Of a stretch of 64,000 nt of DNA, positions 26,157 through 35,824 are shown one piece after another. The notes below the pieces were generated by a model. It was not told the DNA's origin and ran no database searches. It saw nothing but the letters and a program-made list of their open reading frames with translations. Positions within the stretch are counted from its first letter, which is position 1, and every line of letters starts with the position of its first letter. The stretch is from Rhizobium sp. G21 (GTDB taxonomy: Bacteria; Pseudomonadota; Alphaproteobacteria; Rhizobiales; Rhizobiaceae), in assembly GCF_014158035.1 (NCBI RefSeq), contig NZ_JACFXW010000001.1, forward strand, positions 2,294,001 to 2,358,000. Reading direction: 5' to 3'. Made by a program: the position numbers and the translations under genes.

Positions 26157-27682
26157 CAGAGCGACTCCAGAAAACGGATCAGCAGATCGCGGTCGCGTTT
26201 ATCGAGTTTGGCATAGGCGTCGCGCGCGGCGCGGCCTTCGCCGTCATGCCAGAGAACGGCCTCCTCCAGCGTCCGGGCGCGGCCGTCATGCAGATAGAAT
26301 TCCTGGCCGCCGACCGTGCGGGTGAGGCCAATAGCCCAAAGCGGCGGCGTGCGCCACTCCCGCCCCGAAGCTTCGCCCACCGTCTGGCTATCGGCCAGCC
26401 CCTCGCCCATGTCGTGCAACAGGAAATCGGAATAGGGCCAGATCAGCTGGAAGCGTTGCGGCTTGGCCGGCCAGTCCTTACGCGTCACATATTTCGGCGT
26501 GTGGCAGCTGATGCAGCCCGAGTCGTAAAACAGCTTTTTCCCAGCCAGAGTTTCCGAAAAGGACGCCTTGCGGCGGGCGGGAACGGCGAGATTTTCCGAA
26601 TAGAAACTCACCAGCGGCAGAACCGGATCGGGCGCTTCACCGGGGCCGAGACGCGCTTGGGTTCCGCCCGCCAGCGCCAGACAATCGGCCTGCTCGGAGG
26701 TGCAGTCGCCATGATCCCTGGGGAGTATCGGCGTGGAAATGCCGATATCGCCAAGGAAGGCGTGCGCCGATTGGTCGCGAACATTGGCCTGCTCGCCCTT
26801 CCAGCCGAAACGGCCGAGGCGGACCTCGCCATCGCTGGCGCGCGTTAATTGTGGACGGCCGGAGACGCCGTCGCCATCGCGATCGTCAGGATCCACACTG
26901 GCCAGGATGTCACCCTCGGCGATCGCCTCGATGAGGCCGAGGCCGATCATGGCCGGGGCTATGCGCGGCGACAGCGACGCGTGGGGATCGAGCGGCCCGT
27001 AGCGAAGATCGACGGCCTGGTAGGAGGGCTTTCGAAGTTCGACGACGGTCCCGTCGGGGAAGCGGAACGGCTGCGGCTGATAGCTGATCCGCATCCGTCC
27101 CTCGGGCGCGACGCCGGCGATGGCCTTGTCCTGCAGCTGGCCGCCATAGACGGGATCGGGGAAATTGAGCAGCAGATGATCCCCGAGCGCAGCCTTCTCC
27201 GCATCGGTCGTCGGCTCGCGCGCCAGACGGAGGAACATCGAGGTCATGTCCGCCTTGCCTTCCGGCGGATGGCCGCGACCGTCATTGATGTGGCAGGCGT
27301 CGCAAGAGCGGGCGTTGTAGAATGGCCCCAAGCCATCGGAGGCCTGGGTGGACGAGGGCGCGGGCACCCAGATCTTGCGGAACAACGCATTGCCGAGACG
27401 GAAATTCATCACGTCTTCGTCCGCCAGATTGGCGGAGAAATGTGAAAACGCGTTGCGGTCAGGATCCTCGATCGAGGTCGCGGCTCCGGCCTGCATGGCC
27501 TCATAGGGCTCGGCCTTGGAGAAATCCGTGGCGGGCCTGACCACATCGGCGACCCGCGCTTTTTCGCGCGGACCGAGATCCGGGCGTTCCGCGGTTTCGG
27601 CGAACGCGAATACCGAAACGCCCAGCAGAGGCAGGACCAGAAGGTTCAACCGCAGAGCCGGGCGTCGCATCATCTCACCCAT
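26156..27682 (-). CDS. Di-haem cytochrome c oxidoreductase (DHOR / 'thiol oxidoreductase')
   Basis: About 508 residues with a signal peptide and two haem-c sites, CDACH (in NARSCDACHINDGRGHPP) and CISCH (in FYDSGCISCHTPKY). The MauG/CcpA-like fold is supported by FYLHDGRARTLEEAVLWHDGE near the end. It is exported and probably moves electrons in the periplasm. The flanking imelysins suggest it oxidises or reduces iron or an iron ligand rather than a thiol, despite the common name. The start is uncertain (ATG 27682, 27673 or 27670); none has a strong ribosome site. It begins about 34 bases after the first imelysin. Confidence 0.85.
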   Translation of the reverse strand: MGEMMRRPALRLNLLVLPLLGVSVFAFAETAERPDLGPREKARVADVVRPATDFSKAEPYEAMQAGAATSIEDPDRNAFSHFSANLADEDVMNFRLGNALFRKIWVPAPSSTQASDGLGPFYNARSCDACHINDGRGHPPEGKADMTSMFLRLAREPTTDAEKAALGDHLLLNFPDPVYGGQLQDKAIAGVAPEGRMRISYQPQPFRFPDGTVVELRKPSYQAVDLRYGPLDPHASLSPRIAPAMIGLGLIEAIAEGDILASVDPDDRDGDGVSGRPQLTRASDGEVRLGRFGWKGEQANVRDQSAHAFLGDIGISTPILPRDHGDCTSEQADCLALAGGTQARLGPGEAPDPVLPLVSFYSENLAVPARRKASFSETLAGKKLFYDSGCISCHTPKYVTRKDWPAKPQRFQLIWPYSDFLLHDMGEGLADSQTVGEASGREWRTPPLWAIGLTRTVGGQEFYLHDGRARTLEEAVLWHDGEGRAARDAYAKLDKRDRDLLIRFLESL

Positions 27683-27716
27683 GAACCGTGACACGGGGCC
27701 ATGCGGCCCCATCCGC

Positions 27717-28996
27717 TTATTGGAACACGGCGTTGGGATTGTCCAGACTATCGGAGCCTTCGAGCTCGATCTGGCCCAGGTCGAGCGCAGAAATCACGCG
27801 CTGGATCGACTTGGTCTGGTCCACCAGACCATCGATCGCGGCCTGGACGACGGCGTTGCCGTCCTTGTTGCCTTCACCGATCATCTGGTCATAGGCCTCG
27901 ACCGTCTCGCCGCGCTTGGCCATGGCATGCATGGCGTCGAGCGTGTGGCCGAGCTTGGCCTTCACTTCGGCGTCGAGGCTGGCATCCTTTTCCTTGACGA
28001 GGTCGGAGAGCGAGGGACCGCTGAGCTTCGAGCCGTCGACGCGGGTATAGGCGTTCTCATAGACGCCGGCGATGCCGATGGCGTCGTTGAGATGCGAGTT
28101 GTAGGTGTTGTCGGAGAAGCAATCATGCTCCTCTTCCGGATCATGCAGGAGAACGCCGAGTTTCATGCGCTCGCCGGCCAATTCGCCATAGGAGAGCGAG
28201 CCCATGCCCGTAAGCATGGCGACGACGCCCTTTTTCGGATCGGCGAGCACGGCCTTGTAGGCCTCGCCTTTGGGCGTCCACTGCTTGACCATGTAGTCGA
28301 GATCGCTCACCAGCAGGCTGGATGCAGCCTTCAGATATTGGGCGCGGCGGTCGCAGTGACCATTGGTGCAATTCTTGACGTCGTAATCGGTATAGGGCCG
28401 CGCGCCGGCGCCGGACCCGTGCCATTGAGATCCTGGCCCCAAAGCAGGAATTCGATGGCGTGATAGCCGGTGGCGACATTGGATTCCGAGCCGCCGGCTT
28501 CCTGCAGGGTGCCTGAGAGGAGTTCCGGCGTGATCTTGGTCGCGTCGATTTCCTTGCCGCCGATGGTGAACTTCGGATTGGCGATGACGTTCAGCGTATA
28601 CTGCTCGTTTTCGTCGCTTTCGGTTCCATAAGCCTTGTCGACATAGTCGATCAGGCCTTCGTCGAGCGGCCAGGCGTTGACCTTGCCTTCCCAGTCGTCG
28701 ACGATTGCATTGCCGAAACGGTAGGCTTCCGTCTGCTGATAGGGAACGCGGGCCTTGATCCAGGCGTCACGGGCTGCTTTCAGCGTGTCCTCGGAGGGAT
28801 TGGCGATCAGCGCGTCGATCGCCTTGTCCAGCGCCTTGGCTGTGATCAGCGAGTCTTCATATTTGGCGTGGCCGATTTCGGCATAGGTCTTGACCACGGC
28901 GCCGAGATCGGTGGCGGCGAAGGCGCTGGACATGCCGAAAAGGGCGGTGGCCGACACGAGGCCCAGGCTGAGCCGGGCGAAGGGAAGACGGGTCAT
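27717..28996 (-). CDS. Imelysin-family iron-regulated periplasmic protein (IrpA/EfeO-like), frameshifted
   Basis: About 426 residues. A signal peptide (LGLVSATALFGMSSAFA) is followed by a peptidase M75/imelysin domain with the signature GYHAIEFLLWGQD, i.e. GxHxxE, proposed as the metal site. A second copy of the helical repeat follows (HDCFSDNTYNSHLNDAIGI). The frame breaks at about 28410-28414; one more base gives NGTGPGAGARPYTDYDV. Imelysins bind ferrous or ferric iron in the periplasm and are induced by iron limitation in several bacteria. It is the first gene of a four-gene operon: imelysin, DHOR, imelysin, DUF1513. Confidence 0.85.
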
Positions 28997-29180
28997 GGAC
29001 GCTCCTTGACATCAGATGATTGGCGCTGTTCTGACTCATCTGCAAACTGGTGTCAAATCATCCAGATATAAGATCGGCGCAGACAACTATTTCTTTCCGG
29101 GAGCAACGAACAGAAAATCCGCCGCTTGTAGATTAATTTTTGCGCATTATGCTCACGCCATCATCACTTCCGCGGGCGAC

Positions 29181-29687
29181 ATGATCAGACATCTGAGGCA
29201 CTTCATTCAACGCCATGAGCCGCCGGGGCAGGCTCTTGCGCATCTGAAATCCGGCTTCGGCGCGGTGCTCGCGATGACGGGCATCGGCGGCGCGGCCGTG
29301 GCCACCGGCCTGCCCTTCCTGCTCGCGCCTTTTGGCGCCACGGCGGTGCTGCTTTTCGGTCAACCCAAAAGTCCGCTCGCCCAGCCGGCCAATGTGCTCG
29401 GCGGTTATTTCGTCGCGGCGATGATCGGATCGCTGGCGGTGTGGCTGTTTCCCGGCGCCTGGCTTGCCGCCGCCGTCGCTGTAGGCCTGACGATCGCGGT
29501 GATGCTGATCCTGAGGGTCACGCATCCGCCGGCGGGCGCGATCCCGCTCGTCGCCTTCGCCAGCCATTTCAGCCTGCCGCTGCTCGTCGCCGTAGTGTCG
29601 GCCGGAAGCGCCTTGATGATCGCCATCGCGGTGCTGCATCATCGGCTGCCGCCGACCCAGCAATATCCGCTGAGGCTCGAGAGCTGA
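29181..29687 (+). CDS. HPP-family membrane protein
   Basis: A 168-residue protein with four to five membrane segments and the family motif THPPAGAIPLVAF. It also has the early FGATAVLLFGQPKSPLAQP, typical of HPP proteins. Some HPP proteins carry nitrite across membranes in cyanobacteria and chloroplasts; the bacterial role is mostly untested. The ATG at 29181 was chosen because hydrophobic family sequence begins soon after; an upstream frame start exists but reads as non-coding. Its stop lies 2 bases from the convergent rsmB stop. Confidence 0.8.
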   Translation: MIRHLRHFIQRHEPPGQALAHLKSGFGAVLAMTGIGGAAVATGLPFLLAPFGATAVLLFGQPKSPLAQPANVLGGYFVAAMIGSLAVWLFPGAWLAAAVAVGLTIAVMLILRVTHPPAGAIPLVAFASHFSLPLLVAVVSAGSALMIAIAVLHHRLPPTQQYPLRLES

Positions 29688-29689
29688 TT

Positions 29690-30979
29690 TCAGCCGGCGC
29701 GGCGCATCATGGCGAAGTAAAAGCCGTCGGTGTCGGTCGAGGCCGGCGTCAGCGTCACGGAAAGACCATCAGGCGAGTAAGGCTGCGGCGCATCGGCTCC
29801 GAACAGCGATGTCCAGCCATCGAGCGCCGAGACCAGTGAAAAAGCGGGGTTCGCCGCCAGGAAATCTTCGACCTGACGCTGGTTTTCCTCCGGCAGGATC
29901 GAACAGGTGACATAGCACAACACGCCGCCGGGCCGGACATAGCCGCTGGCTTTGGTCAGCGCCTCACGCTGCTGGCTCAACCGTTCTTCGAGGTTTTTCG
30001 GCGTCAGCCTCCACTTGGTGTCTGGCCGACGGCGCCAGGTGCCGGTGCCTGTGCAAGGCGCATCGACGAGGACGCGGTCGCATCGGCCCAGGATCGACGC
30101 CATGGATTTCTCGTGCTCGTGGACCTGCACATTGCGCGCGCCGGCGCGGCGCAGGCGTCCGATGATCGGCGCGAGCCGTTTGCGATCGGCGTCGAAGGCG
30201 TGGACCTGGCCCTTGTTGGCCATGGACGCCGAGAGGCTCAGCGTCTTGCCGCCGCCGCCGGCGCAGTAATCGAGGATCTGCTCGCCCTCTCGGGCGAGAA
30301 TGAGATCGGCGACGATCTGGGACCCCTCGTCCTGAACCTCGAACCAGCCTTTCTGGAAGGAAAGCTCGGCGGTGACATTGGGCAGCCGCGACGGCCCCTC
30401 GCCGGCCGCAATGCGCACGCCCGATCGGGCGATGGCGGAGGGCCGCGCCTGAGCGTGTTCGAGACCCCGGACGACCTTGTCACGGGTGGCTTTCAGCGTA
30501 TTGGCGCGCAGATCGAGGGTCGGCCGTTCGGCCAGCGCCTGGGCTTCTTTGAGCCATAGGTCGCCGAAATTGACCCGGAAATGCTCGACGACCCATTCCG
30601 GGATATCACCGCGGACATAATCGGGCGCGTCTTCGAGCCGGCGTGACGAGAAGGCGGCGAGACAGTCCTCGGAGAGAGGCTCGGGCGCGAATTTATCGCC
30701 GTCGAATTCGCCGGCGAGATTGGCCGCCTCATATCCCCACTGCCGCAGCATCACCGCGTAAGCCAGCGCTGCGGGCGATGCGTCGTCCATCAGCCAGGCA
30801 TGCGACAGTTTCATGCGAAGCGCGTCATAGACGATGTTGCCGACGGCGGCGCGATCGCCTGAACCGGCGAAGCGGCGGGACAGGCCCCAATCCTTGAGCG
30901 CATCGGCGACCGGCCGGCGGCGCGTTTCGATATCGCTCAACACTTCGATCGCCCCCGAAAGGCGTCCGCCCAGCCGCAT
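29690..30979 (-). CDS. 16S rRNA (cytosine-C5)-methyltransferase, RsmB/NOL1 family
   Basis: A 429-residue enzyme with an N-terminal NusB-like/RNA-binding region. The SAM-binding motif is ILDYCAGGGGKTLSL, motif IV Cys is in VDAPCTGTGTWRRRPD, and the catalytic motif VI Cys is in LCYVTCSILPEEN. It methylates a cytosine at C5, in E. coli C967 of 16S rRNA for RsmB; the precise site here is inferred. The chosen start is the first ATG; upstream sequence to 31100 holds no gene. Confidence 0.88.
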   Translation of the reverse strand: MRLGGRLSGAIEVLSDIETRRRPVADALKDWGLSRRFAGSGDRAAVGNIVYDALRMKLSHAWLMDDASPAALAYAVMLRQWGYEAANLAGEFDGDKFAPEPLSEDCLAAFSSRRLEDAPDYVRGDIPEWVVEHFRVNFGDLWLKEAQALAERPTLDLRANTLKATRDKVVRGLEHAQARPSAIARSGVRIAAGEGPSRLPNVTAELSFQKGWFEVQDEGSQIVADLILAREGEQILDYCAGGGGKTLSLSASMANKGQVHAFDADRKRLAPIIGRLRRAGARNVQVHEHEKSMASILGRCDRVLVDAPCTGTGTWRRRPDTKWRLTPKNLEERLSQQREALTKASGYVRPGGVLCYVTCSILPEENQRQVEDFLAANPAFSLVSALDGWTSLFGADAPQPYSPDGLSVTLTPASTDTDGFYFAMMRRAG

Positions 30980-31100
30980 CGCTTCATCTCCTTGTTTCCG
31001 GGGTGGTACCCGCGAATTGTCCGAAGAGCAAGCGTGGGGGCGGCGTTAGAGCATTTCGCGGCCGAGGTTTCGACCGAAGTCGTCCGCCGGAGGCTTCGGA

Positions 31101-31538
31101 TCAGCCGATGACCTCGAAACAGACCTTGGCGGTGCCGCTGCTGACCATGCCGATCTGGTGGGCGGCGGCGCGGGAGAGGTCGAGGACGCGTCCGCGAATG
31201 AAGGGGCCGCGATCATTGATGCGAACGACCACGGCGCGTCCGTTGTTGCGGTTGGTCACTTTCACCTTGGCGCCGAAAGGCAGGTTGCGATGAGCGGCGG
31301 TGAGTTTGGACGGGTTCATGCGTTCGCCGGACGCGGTGCGGGAATGCAGCGCATACCAGGAGGCTCCACCACAACCATCTTTGGCCTCAGCTGGGGTCTG
31401 CCCGACGGCAAACGAAAAAACCACAGCAGCAAGCACGAGAGCGTGGTGAGATTTTTTTTTCGAACATTTAGACTTCCCAAGACGTTTATTCCTGGGAACG
31501 AGCTTCTTTGGGGTAAAAGAGGCAAAAAAGTGCCTCAT
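31101..31538 (-). CDS. RlpA-like double-psi beta-barrel secreted protein
   Basis: The mature part carries the RlpA domain: [36 protein letters not shown] and [19 protein letters not shown] with the catalytic Asp. It is probably a small periplasmic or outer-membrane peptidoglycan-cleaving protein. As given, the N terminus is an oddly long lysine-rich stretch before the signal peptide. Removing one base from the nine-T run at 31452-31460 brings the ATG at 31467 into frame. The result is [20 protein letters not shown], a textbook signal peptide with GGGAAG upstream. The true protein is then about 121 residues. I list the open-frame ATG and flag the alternative. Confidence 0.78.
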   Translation of the reverse strand: MRHFFASFTPKKLVPRNKRLGKSKCSKKKSHHALVLAAVVFSFAVGQTPAEAKDGCGGASWYALHSRTASGERMNPSKLTAAHRNLPFGAKVKVTNRNNGRAVVVRINDRGPFIRGRVLDLSRAAAHQIGMVSSGTAKVCFEVIG

Positions 31539-31786
31539 GCGTTCACGCAATGTTACTTTTGAAATATTAACGGAGGACGCATTGGATCAAAATGAGATTC
31601 CGACCTGCAACCTGAGAATGAGACCCTAGAAGATTCAGATGGTAAGCACGGGACCTCGCGACGTCCTCAAAATCCGCGCTTCGCTCACAAAAGCGGCGGG
31701 AAAAAGCGCGTTTAATCAAATCTTCACCAAATTTTATGCCGATGTTGATATTCCTATAATCGTGTTGGCCGCATAAACGCCACAAT

Positions 31787-32656
31787 TCACCCGCGCCAGA
31801 CGCCGTCTTTCCAGAGTTGCTGCATCGAAACCAGGTAGTCCGGATAGAGAAATTCGAAGCCGAGCTCGCGGATCCGGGCATTGCCGACGCGCTTGTTCTC
31901 TCCATAAAACGACCGCTGCATGGGACTGAGTTCGGCCGTCTCGAAGGCGATATCTGGGGGCGTCGGAACGCCCATCAGCTCAGCCGCATAAGCGACCACA
32001 TCCTGCGATGGCGAGGGCATATGGTCGGTGACGTTGAATGCGCCGCCTTCCCTATGGTCCATCAGGAAGAGCGTGGCGCGGGCGATATCCTCCACCCGGA
32101 TACGATTGAACACCTGATCCTTCTTGACCAGACGCCGGGCCGTTCCATTGTCGAGATTGACGAAGGGGTTGCGCCCGGGACCATAAATGCCGGAAAGACG
32201 CAGGAGCGCCACGGGCACGCCGGCGGCTGCGCCCGCCTCCAGCCATTGGTTCTCGGCCAGCAGCGCGCGCTCGCGCGAGCGGTTGGACAAAGGCGTCGGT
32301 TCGGCAGTCTCATCCACCCAGGCCCCCTTGTGGTCGCCATAGACGCCGATGGTCGAGAGATAGCCGACCCATTCCAGACGCGGCATGGCGGTCTCGAGGG
32401 ACGGGATCAGTCGCAGGAAGCCGTCGCCCTGCGCGTCCGGAGAGATGGATTGAACGAGCGCGGTTGTCTCCGACAGCGCCGCGGCGAGTTCGTCCGAGAT
32501 CGTCTCGCCGTCGAACTGCAGCGGGCGAATACCTGCGCGTTCGAGGGCGGCGAACTTCGCCCCGCTCCGGGTGGTGCCGTAGACGGGGAAGCGCTCGCTT
32601 GCGAGTGCGCCGATCGCTTTGCCTGAAAAGCCCGCGCCCAAAATCGTCATCGTCAT
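31787..32656 (-). CDS. NAD-dependent epimerase/SDR-type protein (YeeZ-like)
   Basis: A 289-residue extended short-chain dehydrogenase-like protein beginning [20 protein letters not shown], with the glycine-rich NAD motif. [19 protein letters not shown] and [20 protein letters not shown] are typical of YeeZ/COG0451. The usual YxxxK pair is not evident, so catalysis is doubtful. The start overlaps the queG stop (ATGA), so it is co-translated. Order gst-queG-SDR suggests one operon. The function is unknown. Confidence 0.8.
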   Translation of the reverse strand: MTMTILGAGFSGKAIGALASERFPVYGTTRSGAKFAALERAGIRPLQFDGETISDELAAALSETTALVQSISPDAQGDGFLRLIPSLETAMPRLEWVGYLSTIGVYGDHKGAWVDETAEPTPLSNRSRERALLAENQWLEAGAAAGVPVALLRLSGIYGPGRNPFVNLDNGTARRLVKKDQVFNRIRVEDIARATLFLMDHREGGAFNVTDHMPSPSQDVVAYAAELMGVPTPPDIAFETAELSPMQRSFYGENKRVGNARIRELGFEFLYPDYLVSMQQLWKDGVWRG

Positions 32657-33799
32657 GGCAATAGTCCCGCTTGTTTCCATTCTTCTCTTACATAGTCATC
32701 CGGCTCGCGTTGCGCAGCGGCCTCGTCGCTCACCGTCAGCGCGCCGAGCTGCGCCAAGGCCCAGATCGCCATGCCGCGCACCTCCGCCGCCTGGTCGGAC
32801 AGAAGCCGGCGACAGGATTCCGCGAGCTGGAGGTCGCCGGAATTGCCGGCGGCGATCAGACAGTTGCGGATGAACCTGTTGCGCCCGATACGCTTGACCG
32901 GCGAGCCGGAAAAGAGCGCGCGGAAGGCCGCATCGTCGAGCTCCAGGAGATCTGCGAGCAGTGGGGACCCTAGATCCCGGCGCGCGCGCAGCTTCTGTTC
33001 CCGCGCCACCTCGGCGAATTTGTTCCAGGGGCAGGCGGCGAGGCAATCGTCGCAGCCATAGATACGATTGCCGATCAGCGGCCGGATCTCCCGGTCGATC
33101 GGCCCCCTGTGCTCGATGGTGAGGTAGGAGACGCATCGCCGCGCGTCGATCCGGTAGGGCCCGGGAAAGGCTCCGGTCGGGCAGGCGTCGAGGCAGGCGC
33201 GGCAGGAGCCGCAGTGATCCCGCTCCGGCGGATCGACCTCCAGTTCCGCAGCCGTGAAGATGCTGCCGAGAAACAGCCAGGAGCCGAAATCGCGATTGAC
33301 GAGATTGGTGTGCTTGCCCTGCCATCCCAGACCCGCTTTCGCCGCCAGCGGCTTTTCCATCACCGGGGCGGTGTCGACGAAAACCTTGACTTCGGCGCCG
33401 GTGCGGGCGGCGAATTTCTGGGCGATCTCCTTGAGCTTGCCCTTGATGACGTCGTGATAGTCGCGATGGCGGGCATAGACGGAGATATTGCCGACGTCGG
33501 GGCCGGGCGAGATTGTCGCGCGGATCGCCTTCGGGGCCATAATTCATGCCGAGCATGATGATGGAGCGCACATCGGGCCAGAGCACGCGCGGATCGCCGC
33601 GCCGCTCCTGCGTTTCCGGCATCCAGGCCATGGTTCCGTGATGGCCGGCCTCGATATAGCGGCCGAGATCTGCGCGCGCCCGGTCCAGATCATCGGGCCC
33701 GGTGATGCGGCAGATGTCGAAACCCGTATCGCGGGCGAGCGTCTTGATCCATTGCGCGCGCCCGCGGATATCGTGGCCGCGGCTGGCCGCGCCCGACAT
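32653..33799 (-). CDS. queG: Epoxyqueuosine reductase, frameshifted
   Basis: About 381 residues. It reduces epoxyqueuosine in tRNA to queuosine, using cobalamin and two [4Fe-4S] clusters. Cluster cysteines are in [16 protein letters not shown] and [13 protein letters not shown]. The N-terminal part ([33 protein letters not shown]) lies in another frame from [19 protein letters not shown]. The switch is at the CG repeat CGCGCG 33517-33522, where one base is extra or two are missing. The C-terminal HEAT-like region follows. It starts one base after the gst stop. Confidence 0.88.
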
Positions 33800-33800
33800 G

Positions 33801-34493
33801 TCAGAAATCCAGATCGGCGTAGTGCGACACCGGCGTCACGCCGCGAATGCGATCGTTGAGCAGCGGCCGAAAACCGGGACGCGACTTGATGCGCTGATAC
33901 CAGTCCTTGACAGGCGGCCATTCGTTCCAGTCGATCTCGCCGAGATAATCGAGAACGGAGATGGCCGATGCGGCGGCGAGATCGGCATAGCTCAGTCGCT
34001 CGCCCGCGAGCCAGGTGCGGGATCCCGCCAACCATGCGAGATAGCGCATATGCTGGCGGATATTGTTGCGCGAGGTGCGCAGAACCTTGGAATCGGGCGC
34101 GCCGCCGCCCTGCTCAGGCGTCATGAACAGCTTGAACACACGCTCGCGCGCCAGCGGTCGCGTGACGTCCTGTTCCATCTTGTTGAGGAACCACTCGGTC
34201 AGGCGACGGATCTCGGCGCGCTGGAACGGATCTTCGGCGAGCAGTCGGCGGTCGCGCTTCAGGACGCCGCTGGTCTCATCGAGAAATTCGGAAATGATCG
34301 TGGCGCCACAGAGCGCGCGCATATTGTCGTCGACGAACACGGGCAACTGGCCGGCGGGATTGAGAGCAAGGAAATCTTTCCGCTTTTCCCAGATCGCTTC
34401 CTCGATCAATTCCGCCTGAACGCCATATTCCGAAAAGATAAGACGAACGAATCGCGAGGCGGTCGACATCGGATGATGATAGAGGACGGGCAT
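33801..34493 (-). CDS. Glutathione S-transferase family protein
   Basis: A 230-residue GST-fold protein. The N-terminal thioredoxin-like half contains SRFVRLIFSEYGVQAELIEE and the cis-Pro segment FLALNPAGQLPVFVDDN. The all-helical C-terminal half has ERLSYADLAAASAISVLDYLG, the N-capping Asp box. The position of the catalytic Ser/Cys is unclear. It heads the gst-queG-SDR unit on the minus strand; the 269 bases to uppP contain no convincing gene. Confidence 0.87.
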   Translation of the reverse strand: MPVLYHHPMSTASRFVRLIFSEYGVQAELIEEAIWEKRKDFLALNPAGQLPVFVDDNMRALCGATIISEFLDETSGVLKRDRRLLAEDPFQRAEIRRLTEWFLNKMEQDVTRPLARERVFKLFMTPEQGGGAPDSKVLRTSRNNIRQHMRYLAWLAGSRTWLAGERLSYADLAAASAISVLDYLGEIDWNEWPPVKDWYQRIKSRPGFRPLLNDRIRGVTPVSHYADLDF

Positions 34494-34762
34494 AAATCTT
34501 TAACCGACTTTGAGAAAGGACAGGCTCGCGCCGCGCATATCACGCGCGGTCTTCACCCGTTGCGCCATAATCATACAGGTGCGCATGGCGCGCGGAATCG
34601 TCAAGCGACCTATGGCCGATTTGGGGCAAAGTCGTGATATCTCTCTCAAACCCGGTAAATAAATCGACAAGGCCGCGGCGAAACTGCGGCGAACATTAAG
34701 AAATTGGTGCGAAAACCCGGTCAATCCGATCGACAACAAGACAGGCATGTCACGAGGCTCTC

Positions 34763-35569
34763 ATGGAAAGTCAGTCCATTTTCAGCGCGTTCATTCTCGG
34801 GCTTCTCGAGGGAGCGACGGAATTCATCCCGGTGTCGTCCACCGCCCATCTTCTCCTCGCGAGCCATTTTCTCGGCTTCAAGAGCACCGGCAACACTTTC
34901 CCGGTCCTTATCCAGCTCGGCGCGATCCTCGCCATCCTGCTGGTCTATTTCCGCAAGCTGTGGGACGTGGCGATGACGCTGCATTCCTCGGAGCGCTCGC
35001 GCTGGTTCGTGCTGTCGATCCTGGTGGGCTTCCTGCCGGCGGCGGTTATCGGCGCGGTCGCGCATGACTTCATCAAGAAAGTGCTGTTCGAGGAGCCGGT
35101 GCTGATCAGCTATGTGCTGATCATCGGCGGCGTCATCCTGCTGGCCGTCGACAAGATGAAGTTCCAGCCGCGCTATTTCGACGCCATGAACTATCCGCTG
35201 CCGCTGGCGTTCAAGATCGGCATCTGCCAGTGCCTGGCGATGATTCCCGGCACCTCGCGCTCGGGCGCGACCATTGTCGGCGCGCTGCTGATGGGTACGG
35301 ACAAGCGGTCGGCGGCTGAATTCTCGTTCTTCCTCGCCATGCCGACCATGGTCGGCGCTTTCACGCTGGACCTGGTCAAATATCGCAACGACCTCAATTT
35401 CGACGACGTCACGAATATCGCCGTCGGCTTCGTCGCCGCCTTCATCAGCGGCCTCGTCGTGGTGCGGTCGCTGCTCGCCTTCGTCTCCCGCCGCGGCTAT
35501 GCGCCGTTCGCCTGGTGGCGGATCATCGTGGGGACCGCAAGCCTGATCGGTCTTTATCTCCAGGGGTGA
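34763..35569 (+). CDS. uppP: Undecaprenyl-diphosphatase
   Basis: A 268-residue polytopic membrane phosphatase of the BacA family with [17 protein letters not shown] (residues 15-31) and [19 protein letters not shown], the two conserved motifs bearing the catalytic Glu, His and Arg. It recycles undecaprenyl pyrophosphate to the monophosphate for cell-wall and polysaccharide synthesis and can give bacitracin tolerance. GAGG lies six bases before the ATG. Two hairpins follow the stop. Confidence 0.96.
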   Translation: MESQSIFSAFILGLLEGATEFIPVSSTAHLLLASHFLGFKSTGNTFPVLIQLGAILAILLVYFRKLWDVAMTLHSSERSRWFVLSILVGFLPAAVIGAVAHDFIKKVLFEEPVLISYVLIIGGVILLAVDKMKFQPRYFDAMNYPLPLAFKIGICQCLAMIPGTSRSGATIVGALLMGTDKRSAAEFSFFLAMPTMVGAFTLDLVKYRNDLNFDDVTNIAVGFVAAFISGLVVVRSLLAFVSRRGYAPFAWWRIIVGTASLIGLYLQG

Positions 35570-35580
35570 ATCCCATGCAA

Positions 35581-35603
35581 AAGGCCGGCGACGAGCCGGC
35601 CTT
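35581..35603. terminator. Hairpin just after uppP
   Basis: AAGGCCGGC and GCCGGCCTT form a perfect 9-bp stem around GACGA. A-rich sequence precedes it (T-rich on the minus strand) but no T-run follows on the plus strand. It may stabilise the uppP 3' end or terminate minus-strand transcripts from the small gene at 35666. Confidence 0.5.
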
Positions 35604-35626
35604 CACGCTGAATAGATTTCATCTGA

Positions 35627-35652
35627 AAAGGGCGCCGCTCGGCGTCCTTTTT
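35627..35652 (+). terminator. Rho-independent terminator of uppP
   Basis: A 9-bp stem (AAGGGCGCC 35628-35636 with GGCGTCCTT 35641-35649, one wobble) with a GCTC tetraloop is followed by further T (TTTTT in total). It lies 58 bases after the uppP stop. Confidence 0.75.
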
Positions 35653-35665
35653 CATGACCGGAGGT

Positions 35666-35824
35666 TCAATGGGCGGGTACGGCGCCGGTCACGGCGCAGG
35701 GGTCCACGCCATAGGCGGGCGCGCAACGGTTCTTGTCGGCCGCATCGGTATGCGGCGCCATGAAGGAGCCGGCGAGAATGACAACTGCGGCAGACGCAAA
35801 GAACAATGCGATCGATTTGCCCAT
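35666..35824 (-). CDS. Small secreted protein with two cysteines, unknown function
   Basis: A 52-residue protein starting MGKSIALFFASAAVVILAGS, with a clear signal peptide likely cleaved near DAA. A 20-odd-residue tail contains two cysteines (KNRCAPAYGVDPCAVTG). A GAGGAAATT ribosome site precedes the ATG at 35824. A longer in-frame extension to 35878 lacks such a site. I do not recognise the family. The two Cys spaced nine residues apart could form a disulfide in the periplasm. The terminators on its 3' side can serve both this gene and uppP. Confidence 0.6.
   Translation of the reverse strand: MGKSIALFFASAAVVILAGSFMAPHTDAADKNRCAPAYGVDPCAVTGAVPAH

Noticed and set aside
31567..31905. A 112-codon minus-strand frame upstream of the RlpA-like gene.
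   Set aside because: It overlaps the end of the SDR gene in another frame and shows no family features or ribosome site.
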